Assembly (NCBI GenBank): GCA_032191485.1
Contig: JAVDOI010000011.1
Coordinates: 14,986,617-15,050,616, forward strand
Direction of reading: 5' to 3'
Length of the DNA stretch: 64,000 nucleotides
Source of the DNA: Leptoclinus maculatus
Lineage: Eukaryota; Chordata; Actinopteri; Perciformes; Stichaeidae
Shown here piece after piece: positions 1 to 11,900 of the stretch. The notes beneath the pieces are model-generated. The model worked only from the letters and a program-made list of their open reading frames with translations. It searched no databases and had not been told where the DNA came from. The position numbers and the translations under genes were made by a program. Within the stretch, counting starts at the first letter, position 1. Every line of letters starts with the position of its first letter.

Positions 1-134
1 TTGAGTTTAGTGATGCGAGTAGAAATAGTATTATTATACCATTAATACCAAGAAAACTACTCTTGTTTCCGTGGTGTATTAGTTCCCACACTGGTGTGAA
101 GATTATTAATAAGCAAAAATAAATGTCCTTGTTT

Positions 135-646
135 TTAAAGGAATAGTTTAATGACGAGATTGATACCACTACATCCAGCTGGTTAGCGTAGCTTAGCATA
201 AAACAGCCTCCTGGCTCTGTTCAAAGAAAACAAAATCCACCTCCAGCAATACATTCTATCTTGTTTGTTTGATCTGTAAATACAACAAAATATGAAAATG
301 ACATATTTTAGGCAATATCTTGGCACTGAGCAGTTACCAAGCAACCAGGGGAGACTCCTTAAAACAGCAATTCTTTGCTTTTACACTTCGGTTATGGATT
401 CAACAAACAAGATGAAGAGTTTATTAGTGAGGTTCAAAGGTGCTTTTGGGCATATTTTGTTGATTTTGGACAGTGAGGCGAGCTGTGTCCCCCTGTTTAG
501 TCTTTATGCTAAGCTAAGCTAACCAGCTGCTGACTGTTGCTTCATAATTACTGTACAGATGTGACACTGGAGTCTATATGTCCCTCTTACCTTTATGCCA
601 GAAAGTGAATATACAATATAGAAAATGTCAAACTATTGCCTAAAAT
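135..646. mobile_element. Foldback/MITE-like element with long terminal inverted repeats
   Basis: The inner inverted repeats are directly visible: 176-202 and 503-529 are reverse complements over 27 bp with one mismatch (core GCTTAGCATAAA / TTTATGCTAAGC). The outer arms also correspond. The left end reads TTAAAGGAATAGTTTAATGA, and the right end near 620-646 contains AAATGTCAAACTATTGCC, the complementary type of end. The left arm has lost bases relative to the right arm. The interior (about 203-502) has no credible gene; the 76-codon open frame across it lies within the element. I recognise the sequence as a repeat common in percomorph genomes. It has no transposase and is non-autonomous. The class is not certain from sequence alone. 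A half copy lies at 22385-22555. Confidence 0.75.
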
Positions 647-3600
647 ACGTGGATATTTGTTCTCTTCAGGCCCATATATTCAAATAAAAAAATTGATTCA
701 GATAATTTAAATAAAAAATTAATTGCATCCCTTGATTCATAATCGGAAAAATGGATTACAAATTGTGTGTTTAACCACTGAGAGCAGTCAAAGAATTGAA
801 CAGATTATTAAACTGTCACTGGAAGGTGAAGTGTTAAATCTATGAACTCAATAGTGATCCCAACACTCTCTCCTTGTGCTCATTGTTTAGTGGTCAGACA
901 GATCGCGGGTCCACCTAAAGAACCCCTGCAGCTCCGTGGATCCTCCTCTGGGACCAGATACTTTACACGGCACTCTCTGTGAGGCCTTTCGGCGAGATTA
1001 TAATTGAAACCAGCAACAAAAAAAACCATTCACATAACGTGACAGACCAAGCCCTGCTGTGCAGCCATTACGCTGAATCAGAGCCTTTTCCGTCCCCGGG
1101 ACAATACAAGCATAAATATGCATGAAAGGTGTCTGTATAACACGTTATATTATCATGCAAAGTGTCCCCTATTTGTCTTGTTATAATAAAAACTACCTAG
1201 AAAACTGAAAAATAGAATTTTATCCCGTCCCCACTCTCTAACGCAACACTTCATGAAATACTTCAGAAATCTTATTTTTGTCATTGTATTGTTTGACTAT
1301 ATTTACAATTTAGACATACAATACAATTGCTCATTCAAAGAGAAATTCAAAAATATACAGTATATATTTGTCCCCAGGTTTTCATTCACTTACACTTACC
1401 TCCCTTCTTCTAAAAATGTGGGACATTACACATGTCACATGAAGTAGCATCATTTGAGTCTCCTGAAGGCCACGGGGGAAACTCTCTTCTCTGTGTCTTC
1501 GATCATATTCTAAGTATGACTGACAATGTCAATCTTAACGTACAGTCCTGTTACCCAAACCATTTCTTATGCTGCTGTGATTTTGTTTTTTAAAGCTAGT
1601 TTTGGTAAACCACTTGAGGGTACTAAGTGCTGTCGTGCTTATTAGCATCGATGTCATGTGGCTACATTTCATATATTTGCTAAAGCTGTGCTAAAAACTC
1701 AGCCCTGTTACTCATACGAACCATCTTTCATTTAAATAACCTTTTGAAAAATAAGTAAAAATGGCCTGAGATTGACCATTACTTATTTTGAATAGTTAAT
1801 CATGTATGTTATTAGATAGTTTAATTGAAGTTACAACATGCAAATGGAGCTGATTTGGTGGAATGGCCTGCCATAGTGAGGCCTCCACCACCTCTGGAGG
1901 ACGTCACACATTATAGATGAAAGTAGACTTTGATAGAGCCCTACTTAAAAGGAAAGCAACTCGATGATTACTGGTTCAACGGGTCTCCTTTCATGCGTCA
2001 GATGTCCAGGCAGATGAGTTGATGTTAATGGCGTCCTTCTAATCTAACCTACGAAGAGATTATGAGACTCCTAACAGGTTATTCGCTGATTATTCAGTGA
2101 ACATAATTCATGAGGATCTGCACGTGAGAGAGTCCTGGATATTTCACCGAGCAGATTTTCTTTTGCTTTTCTTCTTCTTTTCGGAGGCAAAGCTTTGTGT
2201 GTGTGTTTGATACAGTCAAGGACGTTACCCTAAAAGTATTGAAGTCACTGAGCAATCCGAGATGAACGTACACATAGAGGGTGTTTGCTTTCTGGCTATT
2301 TATGTTTAAAATCTGAGTCACAAAATCGGTTGTTCAATGACCCTTGTTCTGTATTTGGTGCATGTGATTAGTGCTGTTGTGGGCTGTTTGCTTGCATGTC
2401 CTTGGGAGGTAATGAGGAAGCCATCTCTCTGTTTACCATGCGGCATTCTGCAGGCGCAAAAGAAAGACTGACACACAAAGGCCTTTAATAACGTCCTTAA
2501 TATGGACCGCAGCAGGAGATTCAGCCTCTAATGCAAACCACGACCTTCTACTGAAGGAGAGATTTTCAAAGAACATGCTGCTGATGTTCAGATAGGATGA
2601 TATCTTCTTTTTAAAGGCACTATTTCTGTCCATGCACGTCTACATCACATTATCTTTCAAGGTGATTTAGTGATGGATTCAACATGTAGGCCTAGATCTT
2701 TCAAAAAAAAAAAAAAAGAAAAGATGCATCCCTGTTCCCATGAAAGCTGTTCACAGTGAACAGGTGATAAGAGGAGTTCAGCCACACACCTTCCGTGGCT
2801 TGTTGCTGAAGTCCGCCACCCTTTTTTTTCATCATGATAACTGAGACTCAGGGCCATCCCTCTGCAACAGACAGTCAGCTCACTCCCACCCCACTACAAT
2901 GGAACTAGTATGTGGCCAAGGGCATCTACGCCTTGATAAATATGCATGGATGCCTGAGAGAAGATGTAGTTATTTCCACCGTTTTGTGTGGGAGTGTAAA
3001 TTTATGTGCGTAATCCCTGTGTACTATATCAATGCTCCTGGTCAAAATGAGAATGAATATTCACACATGTGTGAACATGCACACACACGGCTGATCCTTT
3101 TAAAGTCAATAAACACAGATATAGTGGTATTGCCATGTCTGCACATGTACAGTATGCTGCTGCTGATGCCACCTCTGAGCAGAGCCTCACATTTGTAATA
3201 TACTGTACATGCATGCTGCACATACAAAACTAATTAATCTCTTATCAATTGAAATGTGCTTTAAAGGTCTTCTTCCTTTTTTAGAGCAACAACAACTGTG
3301 GAATCTTTTTCACTTCTGATCATGCTTTCTCTTTTTGAAGGTAACTGTACAAAAATGTTTTGAAAAAAAGTTGACTCCACTGATTAAAAAAAGTTTTAAA
3401 CTCTCTTCCTTCTATTTTCTACAAAACGTTTGGTATCTTGTGTAAGGTGCTACAGGCAGGATTATAGAGATGAAGACTGAAAGCTGTAGGGCTCTAAGAG
3501 GGGGTATAAAAGGAAAAAAACACCATAAGAATATAAATGGTATAGTTAATCATCCACTTAATTTGGACAGGAAAGTCACAATCACCTTGTCTAAAGATGA

Positions 3601-5159
3601 AAATCAGAGCAAGACCTGAACTGGTGACGTCGTTAGATGTCACAGGTGAAGTGACACTCAATTGGGGACTAAATCTGTGGACGTTTTTACTCTGCTAGTC
3701 GTGAATAAGAAAATGTCCCAGTAAAATTGACTGTGGGTGCTGTCAGTGAGTCCCACGGGAGTTGTTTCATTATTCGCTGTCTACGGAGCAGCTCTGCGGG
3801 TCTGTGCCTGGATGACATCATCATCATCACTGTCTGACTGTAGACTAAACATTACAGAAATAACTCCTGCTGTTGGAGGGATTTTCTATTCAAGGGTTTG
3901 ATTTAAAATCTCCAAAAAAGAAAGACCTTGTGTAGAACTGTTTTTGTCAAATAGTAAAAAAATAAATAGAATCCCTCTAACTTAAATTAAATACAACACT
4001 CTAAAAGCTAGGTGTGTCAGGAGAGATGGTGCCCAAAAATCCCAGAACTCTACCTCTGAATTTGTTGAGGAAAAATCTGTAAAACTGGATCAAATGCCTG
4101 AGGGTCCTGGTGAGCAGGATACGTGTGTTTGGTCTGGCCGTGCCCTGTCATTCAGTGGTCTTTAAGACTTTTAGACAGAATCAGTGTGAACGTGTGTGTA
4201 AACTTCAGGACCGCTTTTTGAATCAAGCTCACCACATCTCAAACAGAGCTGACAAATTCAGACCAAATGGCCCCTTCTTGGACTGTTTGGTCAGGCACAG
4301 TGGTGCTAATACAAAGATTGATGCACGCAGTTTGCAACTGTCATAATCCTATTGGAGATTTCACACCGACTGTCAGACCTGGTGAGCGTCAAAGCCCGAG
4401 ATTTTCAGGATTTACATTCTGCTCTCAGCTCCTCACAGCCTTTAATTTTACATGAGCTTGAATGCCAGAGTCACCTCCTGTAGATCCATTTAAACGGTGT
4501 TACGGAGAATCCGCACATTTTTCCACATTCAATACAGATTAACTTTTCCGCTGCTCGGCCTGGAAAACCTCACTTTATTATTATAGTGTAAAACATTTTA
4601 TCACCATGATGAGTTCAGACTTACTTTAGTCAGACATCTTCACAAACGTCACAAAACAGAGTTTTTATTAGTAGTCTTACTGTATCTAAAACATTTGACT
4701 ACAATTCAACCAAATGGCTATTCATGCCATCAAAATAATAAAGACAGTATCTTAATTAACCCAATTAACCAAATAATTAATGTCAATTTTTGGTTGAGTA
4801 TTTAGTCAAATAGTACACACTGAGCCAGTCATCTGTGCTGCAATGTGCCCTTATTTCCAACGTCGGTTACTGACACAGGAAATGTTTTAACCAAATGTAT
4901 GTACATTTATTTCCTATACAGTAAAACAAGTACAGGCAATATTATATCACATGAGAGCTAGGGTTTTACAGTGTAATAATAAAGGAAGAACAATAAATGA
5001 CTCATAACTTACAAACAGAAAAAAACAGGAGCGACACCAAAACTCTCAGTAATACAACACAGAAATGTGGACAATACGATGAATTCACTCCACATCTGCG
5101 TTAAAGTATTTGGACGTGTTAAGCTTCCAGATGTGATGGACAGCTGTTTGAGTGCTACA
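647..5159. other. Gene-free upstream DNA
   Basis: No open frame here has coding character or is flanked by convincing splice sites. The stretch is AT-rich with A- and T-runs (for example 2703-2716). Short frames of 60-99 codons occur on both strands and overlap each other, as expected by chance. No RNA gene or transposon terminal repeat was recognised. Confidence 0.6.
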
Positions 5160-5473
5160 TTAAAGGTGCTGAATTCCAAATCTATAATTGAGGGATTGCC
5201 TCCACATGGCTCTCATCATGGCGACGACTGAGCCGGTGGCTAGAAGCTAACGGTGCTAACAGCAAACAACGACAACAGTGAGAGCTAACGGTGTAAACCT
5301 GTGTGTGTGTGTGTGTGTGTGGGGGGGGGGGGGGGCTCATCAATGTAGACAAAGCACATTCATTCCTTATTCTCTGCTCACGTAGATATTACTCCACTAT
5401 ACAGCATTTTTACAGAGCAAATACTTCTTTGCTGCTATATTAATGCTCTGAATTTGGAATTCAGCACCTTTAA
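5160..5473. mobile_element. MITE-like element, perfect 22 bp inverted ends
   Basis: The ends 5160-5181 and 5452-5473 are perfect reverse complements over 22 bp (outer part TTAAAGGTGCTGAATTCC). The element is about 314 bp long and has no coding capacity. Both outer edges read TTAA, so TTAA may be a target-site duplication or simply part of the inverted repeat; one copy cannot separate these. The middle holds a (GT)n run followed directly by a run of about 16 G (5320-5335), so length is probably variable between individuals. The superfamily is not assigned. Confidence 0.75.
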
Positions 5474-7080
5474 GAGAACTTGTTAGTGATGCTGTGACGT
5501 GTCACTCTTTATTTCTACTTTTTCTAATTCACATTAGTATGTCGTTTTTAAATGATATGCTGTCAACTGGGAGGGTTTGTGTTTTTGAGTTTGTAAATGT
5601 TTTTTGGTTCTTTTGTTGTGGTTTTGTTATTTTAAGAAATGATTTTCCTTGAATGCATTGAGTGTCATATCAGTTAAAATATTTTAGTTTAATTTTGCAC
5701 CAACTTGATGAAAAAATGAGTTAATGAAAAACTACTAATATTGATATTATAATATTTAAAAAGTTATATTTTGTACAGCAGCATAGTAAAGTTATTATTT
5801 TGTACTGTGTTTCTTACATTCTAATAATTTTAGTTTAACTTCAAAGACAACATTTGCTTTAATTAAGCTATATTTATTCACGAGGATAATCATAACATCT
5901 TTTAAATACCGTATTGTGCCACATTTATGATAATGGCAGGCAAATATATGACAGTCAGAAATGTTAATTTCCTGATGTTTACAGTTGATGTATTAAGTTA
6001 GCTCGATATGAAAGTTGCTGAACAAATGGTTTGACAGCCTTTATGATAATAACATTATCTTTGGTGGTCGATGCTTTGTATTTAAGATACAGATGATGGA
6101 TTTTAAACCCTTAATTCCAAATTTTCAACAGCAATATTCAGTATCAACATGTAAGTTTAAGTGTTAATTTGTGTAGTTGAGCCTATTATTTCATATTCTA
6201 CTCGTCGCACTGCAGTAGTGATTACCTCTGTTTACTGCAAAGACATGAAGAAACTGTAATTATAGCAGCATGAAAATGTTCCTACTTCGTCAGCTCTCAG
6301 TGTTGTTATCAACTTGCTGTGCTTAAGAGAAGCTGTATGCCAATTTGTCTCCTCTGTAAAAACATAATGAAGACTGCAGTTGAAAAGGTATTTTAAAAAA
6401 GGTTGATATAATTTCTGTCCCGGAGTCACTATTGAGTTCCTTTTGCATACGTCTTGTACTTTACGTGGAAAGGGAAAACATAGGTCATAACATTAATGCC
6501 ACTGATCTATTTCCAAGGTTATTCGCTGTCTGATTATGTGTATATTTTAGAGAGTTATAGACAGATACTGCAGATCAAGACCACAAATGCATGTGGCACG
6601 TCTTGAATGTACGTGTGCATGAACACACAGAACCAGTTCAATGGCAAAGGAAAACCAATCAGTCCTTCCATGTGATGTCAGTAATAATGTGTGTGACCGA
6701 GCTGCAGCAGAAGGACAGATTTAGTCTCTGTTTTATTGGAGGCTATTACGGCTCAATTGCGTATTCGCATGACAAGAAATCAACTGTTTAGTTTGAATAA
6801 ATTGTTTAGTTTAGCGCTTCTGTTTCATTACTGCACATTTAGATTGCACATAGACGTTCACATCAGTGAAGACGGACACTGAAGAGACTCAAGATGTCTG
6901 AATTTTTATATCTAAAGATAATGGACCTGCTATATTGCTTGTGCTGAAACAACAAGTTGGTTAATGGAAAGGTCAATCAACAAATAATCAATCTAGATAA
7001 TTTATCAATCATTGTTTAAGCTACAATGCCATAAAGTCACTGGTACCAATTTCTCAATTGTGAATACTTTCTTCTATTGT
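5474..7080. other. Gene-free AT-rich DNA
   Basis: I see no gene here. The DNA is AT-rich. A short segment near 6955-7020, with repeated ATCAATC/AATAATCAATC motifs, resembles the ATTAATCGATTAATC-type repeat family described at 7545-7860 and may be a fragment of it. Confidence 0.5.
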
Positions 7081-7466
7081 TACTAAGTACATTTACTTGA
7101 GTACAATTTTGAGGTACTTGAATATTGAATATAACTTTTATCTTCTACTAAGAGTCCAATATTGTACTTTTTACTCCAATACATTTATGTTACTTTTTAG
7201 ATTCATATTACTAATACAACATATAAATAAACTAATAGGTGGTTATATATTATTAAATATTACACTACCCAGCAGTATATAAAGTCATTCAAAAGAGTTC
7301 CACCTTTACCAGCTGCAACATTAAAGTGATGAACAAGTTATGTTTCACTATATTTGATGCTAATACTTTTTTACTTCAGTAACATTTTGACTGCAGGACT
7401 TGTATTTCAACATGGTGGTATTGCTGCTTTTACTTAAGTGAAAGATCTGAGTACTTCTTCATCCAG
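7081..7466. repeat. Dispersed repeat with AGTACTT/ACTTAAGT ends
   Basis: The left part contains ACATTTACTTGAGTAC and the right edge contains ACTTAAGTGAAAGATCTGAG followed by TACTTCTTC. This is a degraded match to a very common fish repeat whose end reads roughly 'GAAGTACTCAGATC...ACTTAAGTAAAAG' in the other orientation. The interior is AT-rich with poly-T/TACTTTT motifs and has no credible coding sequence. Family recognition is from memory; the terminal similarity is visible. Confidence 0.55.
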
Positions 7467-7544
7467 TAAACTGAATATCTTTTGGATTACAGACAGAACA
7501 AGCAGTTTAAATATATGTCCACTTGGATTTTAGGGAAAAATGAT

Positions 7545-7860
7545 GGCAAAGTTTTTTTTTTAGACCAAACAATTAATGGGAAAAAATAAACGTCATATTA
7601 ATAAATAATTAATATAATAGTTGGTTGCAGCCCTATAGTCAATACAAGTGACGCCATAACTTCCCAGAGCCCAAGGTAACGTCTTCAGATGTCCCAAAAC
7701 CCAGAGATATATTTAATGTACAGCGATATAAAACAGAGAAAAGAAGCAAGTCATCACATTAGAGGGTTTGAAAAACAATAAATAGATTATCAAATGAGTT
7801 GTTGATGATTTTTTTTGTCCATTGTTGATTAAACAACTGAGCGTATATTAGGATTTTTTT
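7545..7860. repeat. ATTAAT-rich dispersed repeat, ending GTTGCAGCCCTA
   Basis: The left part (7560-7637) has AGACCAAACAATTAATGG and ends in GGTTGCAGCCCTATA, the usual end of this fish repeat family. The right part (about 7640-7860) appears to be a second, inverted piece: GAGCCCAAGGTAACGTCTTC resembles the complement of the 'GACGCCACTTTAGGCTC' block seen at 15380-15400. The two pieces may form a head-to-head composite. Other copies are at 15180-15510 and 26890-27215. No coding capacity. Confidence 0.55.
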
Positions 7861-8154
7861 TAAACAACGGTATATAAATGAATGCACCTTTTAAAGCTTT
7901 CCAAAATATATTAAGGGAGGAAAGTGCTGGTGTTTGTGTACTGACTGGCATGTTTACAGTACATCAGGTAGCCAGCACTGAGATCTCAGGGGACATACCT
8001 GTGCATTGTAACTGCAGGACATGGGACAAGATCAACTGATATTTGGCTATACATATCCCATTTCTCATTACAATTAACTATGTTATCTATGCTATCGATT
8101 GATCATTGATTTCTCTCTTTTTTTCTTTTACAATGCACACCCAACTCCTGTCAG

Positions 8155-8158
<4 letters not shown>

Positions 8159-8244
<86 letters not shown>
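8159..8244. repeat. (GA)43 microsatellite
   Basis: An uninterrupted GA dinucleotide array of 86 bp sits about 150 bp upstream of the CpG-rich nexmif promoter candidate. Two overlapping open frames that translate it as Arg-Glu repeats are artefacts. GA arrays near promoters can bind GAGA-type factors or form triplex DNA; that is inference. Confidence 0.97.
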
Positions 8245-8246
<2 letters not shown>

Positions 8247-8394
8247 CAAGTCTATCCAAATATTGCCTCCAGTCCGGTAAGTGTTATGAGTGGGCCTATC
8301 ATCCAGCATAGGCATACATGAGTATCCTATTCATTATTCATGTCATTGCAGTTGCCCTGTTATGATACAGTCCTATTTGGAGTGGGCTACCTGA

Positions 8395-8992
8395 TTTGCT
8401 CAGCGCGTCCGTCAAAGCAGTGCGTGGCCCTGCGTCGGCTGGCTGTGCGCGCTCATAGGTCGGACCGAGAAGAATCGGAGGGGGAGCAGGCAAAGTGCGC
8501 GCCTACGAGACTGCGCGCCGCAAGGAGGGGGAGAGGTCCAGCTGCAAAAAAAAAAAAAAAAGGAAGAAAAAATACGCCGTGACAATGGCAACATCAAGCA
8601 TCTCGTAGAAGGTAGATAACAGGCGAGGGGGCGCCGCGAATCGGGAGTTTGAGAGGCGACGGCCCCTGAGAAATAGCGGCGATATTAGGACATGCTGGCT
8701 GCCCGATAGCGCGTTTCCTGGAATACGAATTCTTCCGTAATTGAAAATGGAGCGGCGGGGGAGAGGAGAGTCGCGCTGTCTCCATCATTGAGAGGCGCGT
8801 CCACCTGCTATTACTGGAGGCCCGGGCTGCTGCCGCTGCTGGTGGCGGGGAGGGTGGGGGGGGGGGGAACATGCAGGGGAAGTGTTTGCATTTCGGGGGA
8901 AAGACGCATCTCTGATACTACTGTCCAAAGCGGCCGAGAAGGATCCCATTGCGACGGGGGAAAAACGCAGTTTGGGCGCATACGCTCTGGAG
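8395..8992 (+). promoter_or_regulatory. nexmif: CpG-rich promoter and 5' noncoding exon candidate of nexmif
   Basis: This block differs sharply from its AT-rich surroundings. It is GC-rich with many CpG dinucleotides (for example GCGCGCTCATAGGTCGG, and CGCGAATCGGGAG near 8636), G-rich runs and no TATA box at an obvious position. It ends in a good splice donor: exon ...CTCTGGAG, then GTAGGC from 8993. The next in-order exon with a strong acceptor on this strand is the nexmif start-codon exon at 46293. NEXMIF genes are known to have noncoding 5' exons and long first introns, so I assign the block to nexmif by position. The transcription start within it cannot be fixed. An A15-type run near 8547 and a G run near 8857 interrupt it. 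Open frames on both strands here are not supported as proteins. Confidence 0.65.
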
Positions 8993-11900
8993 GTAGGCAG
9001 TGAAAACGTTATTATGCTGCTATTTCAGCGTGCCGTCTGTATTTGAATAGGGAGCGATCTCTGTTAGGTATGCACATGACAGCTTGATTTATACACACAC
9101 TGATTTGTATCCCTGCTTTGCCTGATTCTATCTGATCGGACATTTTATTCAAAGGGAGAACACACCAAGCATGCGGTGTAGTAGCTGCTCTGCCTCCTTG
9201 GGACAGCTGTCGTAGCCTACATTCATTCGTCTCTGCTCCATCGATTACCCATTCCCTGCGAAAAAATACCCCCACTTATTCACAGCACATGCACTGACCT
9301 ATTCGCTTAAGACTCGGGAATTCAACACGAATACAGATGCCACGTGTGGTTGTTCATATTGAAGCCAGTTGCCCTGCACTGTTTGTGTGTTTTGAAGGCA
9401 AACAGTGGCCTGTGGACGTCATTTTGAATCAACGCTATGCATCCCGAGCAGTGCTGCCCCAAAATGAATAAGAAATGAATAAAGGGGTGAATAATCTATG
9501 GTCCAAACTAATGAATGATTCATGAATGGGCTATTGAAACCCAATGGGATAACACATCATCTTACAGCTAGGCCCCTCCACTGTGATAAGGCGAATAAAT
9601 GATGCATAAACGGTTTATAAGCACACATTCCTAAAATTGGTCTAAACACCATGATGGCAGAGCACACACAGGTGCACCAAGGAATGTGTGAATAGCTGCA
9701 CTGTCGGGTCACTAGATCAGTGGCGTGCTGTGTCTGTGCTCCCCTTTAAGGATGCCTCATGACAGATGTTTACTGGATGTCCCAGTCAGCCACACTGCGA
9801 GCCAGACAAGCCATGCTAGAGAATAATGAGCCGCAGCCCATAATAACAGCCTCTGTGCTGTGGTTATGTGGAGGTGTTAGAATCAGTTGTTAACTTTGTT
9901 TTGAACCAGGTTTTAATTGGATTACATTTTTAATCAGATAGACATTTCCTTTGCTGATGTTTATTGGAATGCTTTGTAAGATGGGATTTTCAAATTCAAC
10001 ACCATGGTGAAATTTATTGCCACAATTAATGATCTGCACTGCACTCAGCTATTATTGACCTGACATGACTTGGTTTGATTTCTGTTTTGGAGCTTTTATT
10101 AGCCTATTTGACAGGGTGTTTTGGACTTTTCAGCATGCATTTGGGTACCTGTTGAGATTTGTTTCATAAATTAAATGTCATGCTAAACCGGTGGAGCAGC
10201 CTGTCACTGCCCTCTCCTTCTCCAATGTGAGGACAGCAGTTGAAACCAGATGGAAGGCCATGCATTGATTAAGTCAAAGAGAGCCTTTTAAGAGGGCCAA
10301 ATTGAGTTGACACGTTGATGTGGGTGTCATTAACATACATGATAATGTGTGCAGTCATTGGGCCCGAGGCTACGTGACGTGTGGCAGGGGGGAAAGCCTC
10401 CGTGCTCTGGTCGCCTGTCCTTGTTTGCAGATCATAGATGTGGAAAAAATAACAAGAGCTATCATATCAAACTGTGTCTTCATATTGTGATGAGCCACCG
10501 CGCTCGCTGTGGAAAGGTTTGTCTTAACAGCATTCGCCATTCACATCTCCTCCTGGTCAGTCTCATTGCTTTTCACTGTGCCATTCTCTGTTCCGTTTCC
10601 TATTGGGTGAGAAATTGAGCCCAATGACACATTTCGAACACCATGCTTCTGTTCCACAGTAGCAAGGACAGCGCTGGAAGGTTTTCTGAAAATGTGTTTC
10701 AAATGCTTTTCCGAGCGTTATGTTGCAGCGATAAAACCAGCAGCTTGTGTACATAGTCTCTTATCTCCCCGTGCCCATGTGTGCTCTGTGGCTTCTCCTC
10801 TGCTTCAGCCTTAGGTACATGTGTTGAGCCTCTAGTACCCCGTCTGTTGAACGGGACAGAGTCTCAATTACTCAGAATGAACTGATCCCCATCAAACCAT
10901 CCCTTTTCTGAACAGTTAGTCCCAAATGAGGATCACGTTTCTGATTGAATATTTTACACCTTGCATGTTCTAATCACTGTAATGCACGATAAGGATAAAG
11001 ACGCAACACTGCGGTGTGACTGATCATTTTTTAGTAAATAGGTATTGCCTGATAGTTAGCACTACAAGTTCTGACTTTTACAAATGTCAGAGTACAGAAC
11101 ATCTTGTTAAGCACAAACAGTGAGGGCTTTTCCTGTCTATATGGAGCCCCGCTGTGTTTTATGTCTGGAGCTATGCAGTTTTTTTTTCTGCACATTGTGT
11201 TGCTACAGTATGGAAGCACCGTGGCTCTGTCCCAGTCTATGTAGAAGCACGCTGAACTCATATGTTTAAGCACACTGTGTTTATGTCATGGCCACTGTAT
11301 GCAGAGGCCTGCTGCGTGGAACCCCAGCCCTGTGTTTGGGCTGTGACATGCTGGCTGTGGCCCAGTGGAGGCGGTCTTTCTCTGTGCTGCTGCTGCCGCT
11401 GCTGAGTTCTGTAATTAAAGGCAGAGGTAAGTCCAGGGAGAAGGCTGGGCTCTGATTGCTTTTCATTGCCGCGAGGAGAGAGCTGCAGCGTGTCCTGAGG
11501 GACTGAGGCGCTGCTGAGCTCTTTGCTGCCTGCTCTGCCCCCCAGACGGGAGCTGTTCCAGGAAGAGACACGCATTTGTGCTCGCATGCTACTGGCATGC
11601 TCATGCACACACACGTAAACACACTCCAACGCATCCTGCTGCACACACACAAACACACATACACTGTGGCTGAGAGAGGCAAAAAAAATTACATCTGTAG
11701 CTGACAGGCAAACTGCGCTAATCTACTTTATTAAAGAATGCCCCGTTTTAGGAAATATGTGTCAGTACGAGGTGTGAGGCACTGAGGCAGAACTGTTACA
11801 GCCCAGTCATGTAATGAATTAAAAACAGCGCAATCAGAAAGACATTAAGGATCCCTCCCTCGATTGGCTGCTGGCCGGTATAGACAGAGCCGAGCTGAGT

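Noticed and set aside
8594..9003. Short proteins encoded in the CpG-rich block
   Set aside because: GC-rich promoter DNA is open in several frames; a 5' noncoding exon explains it better.
11258..11682. Two overlapping 132-133 codon minus-strand frames
   Set aside because: They overlap in different frames with no conserved motif or codon bias that I can see, so neither is supported.
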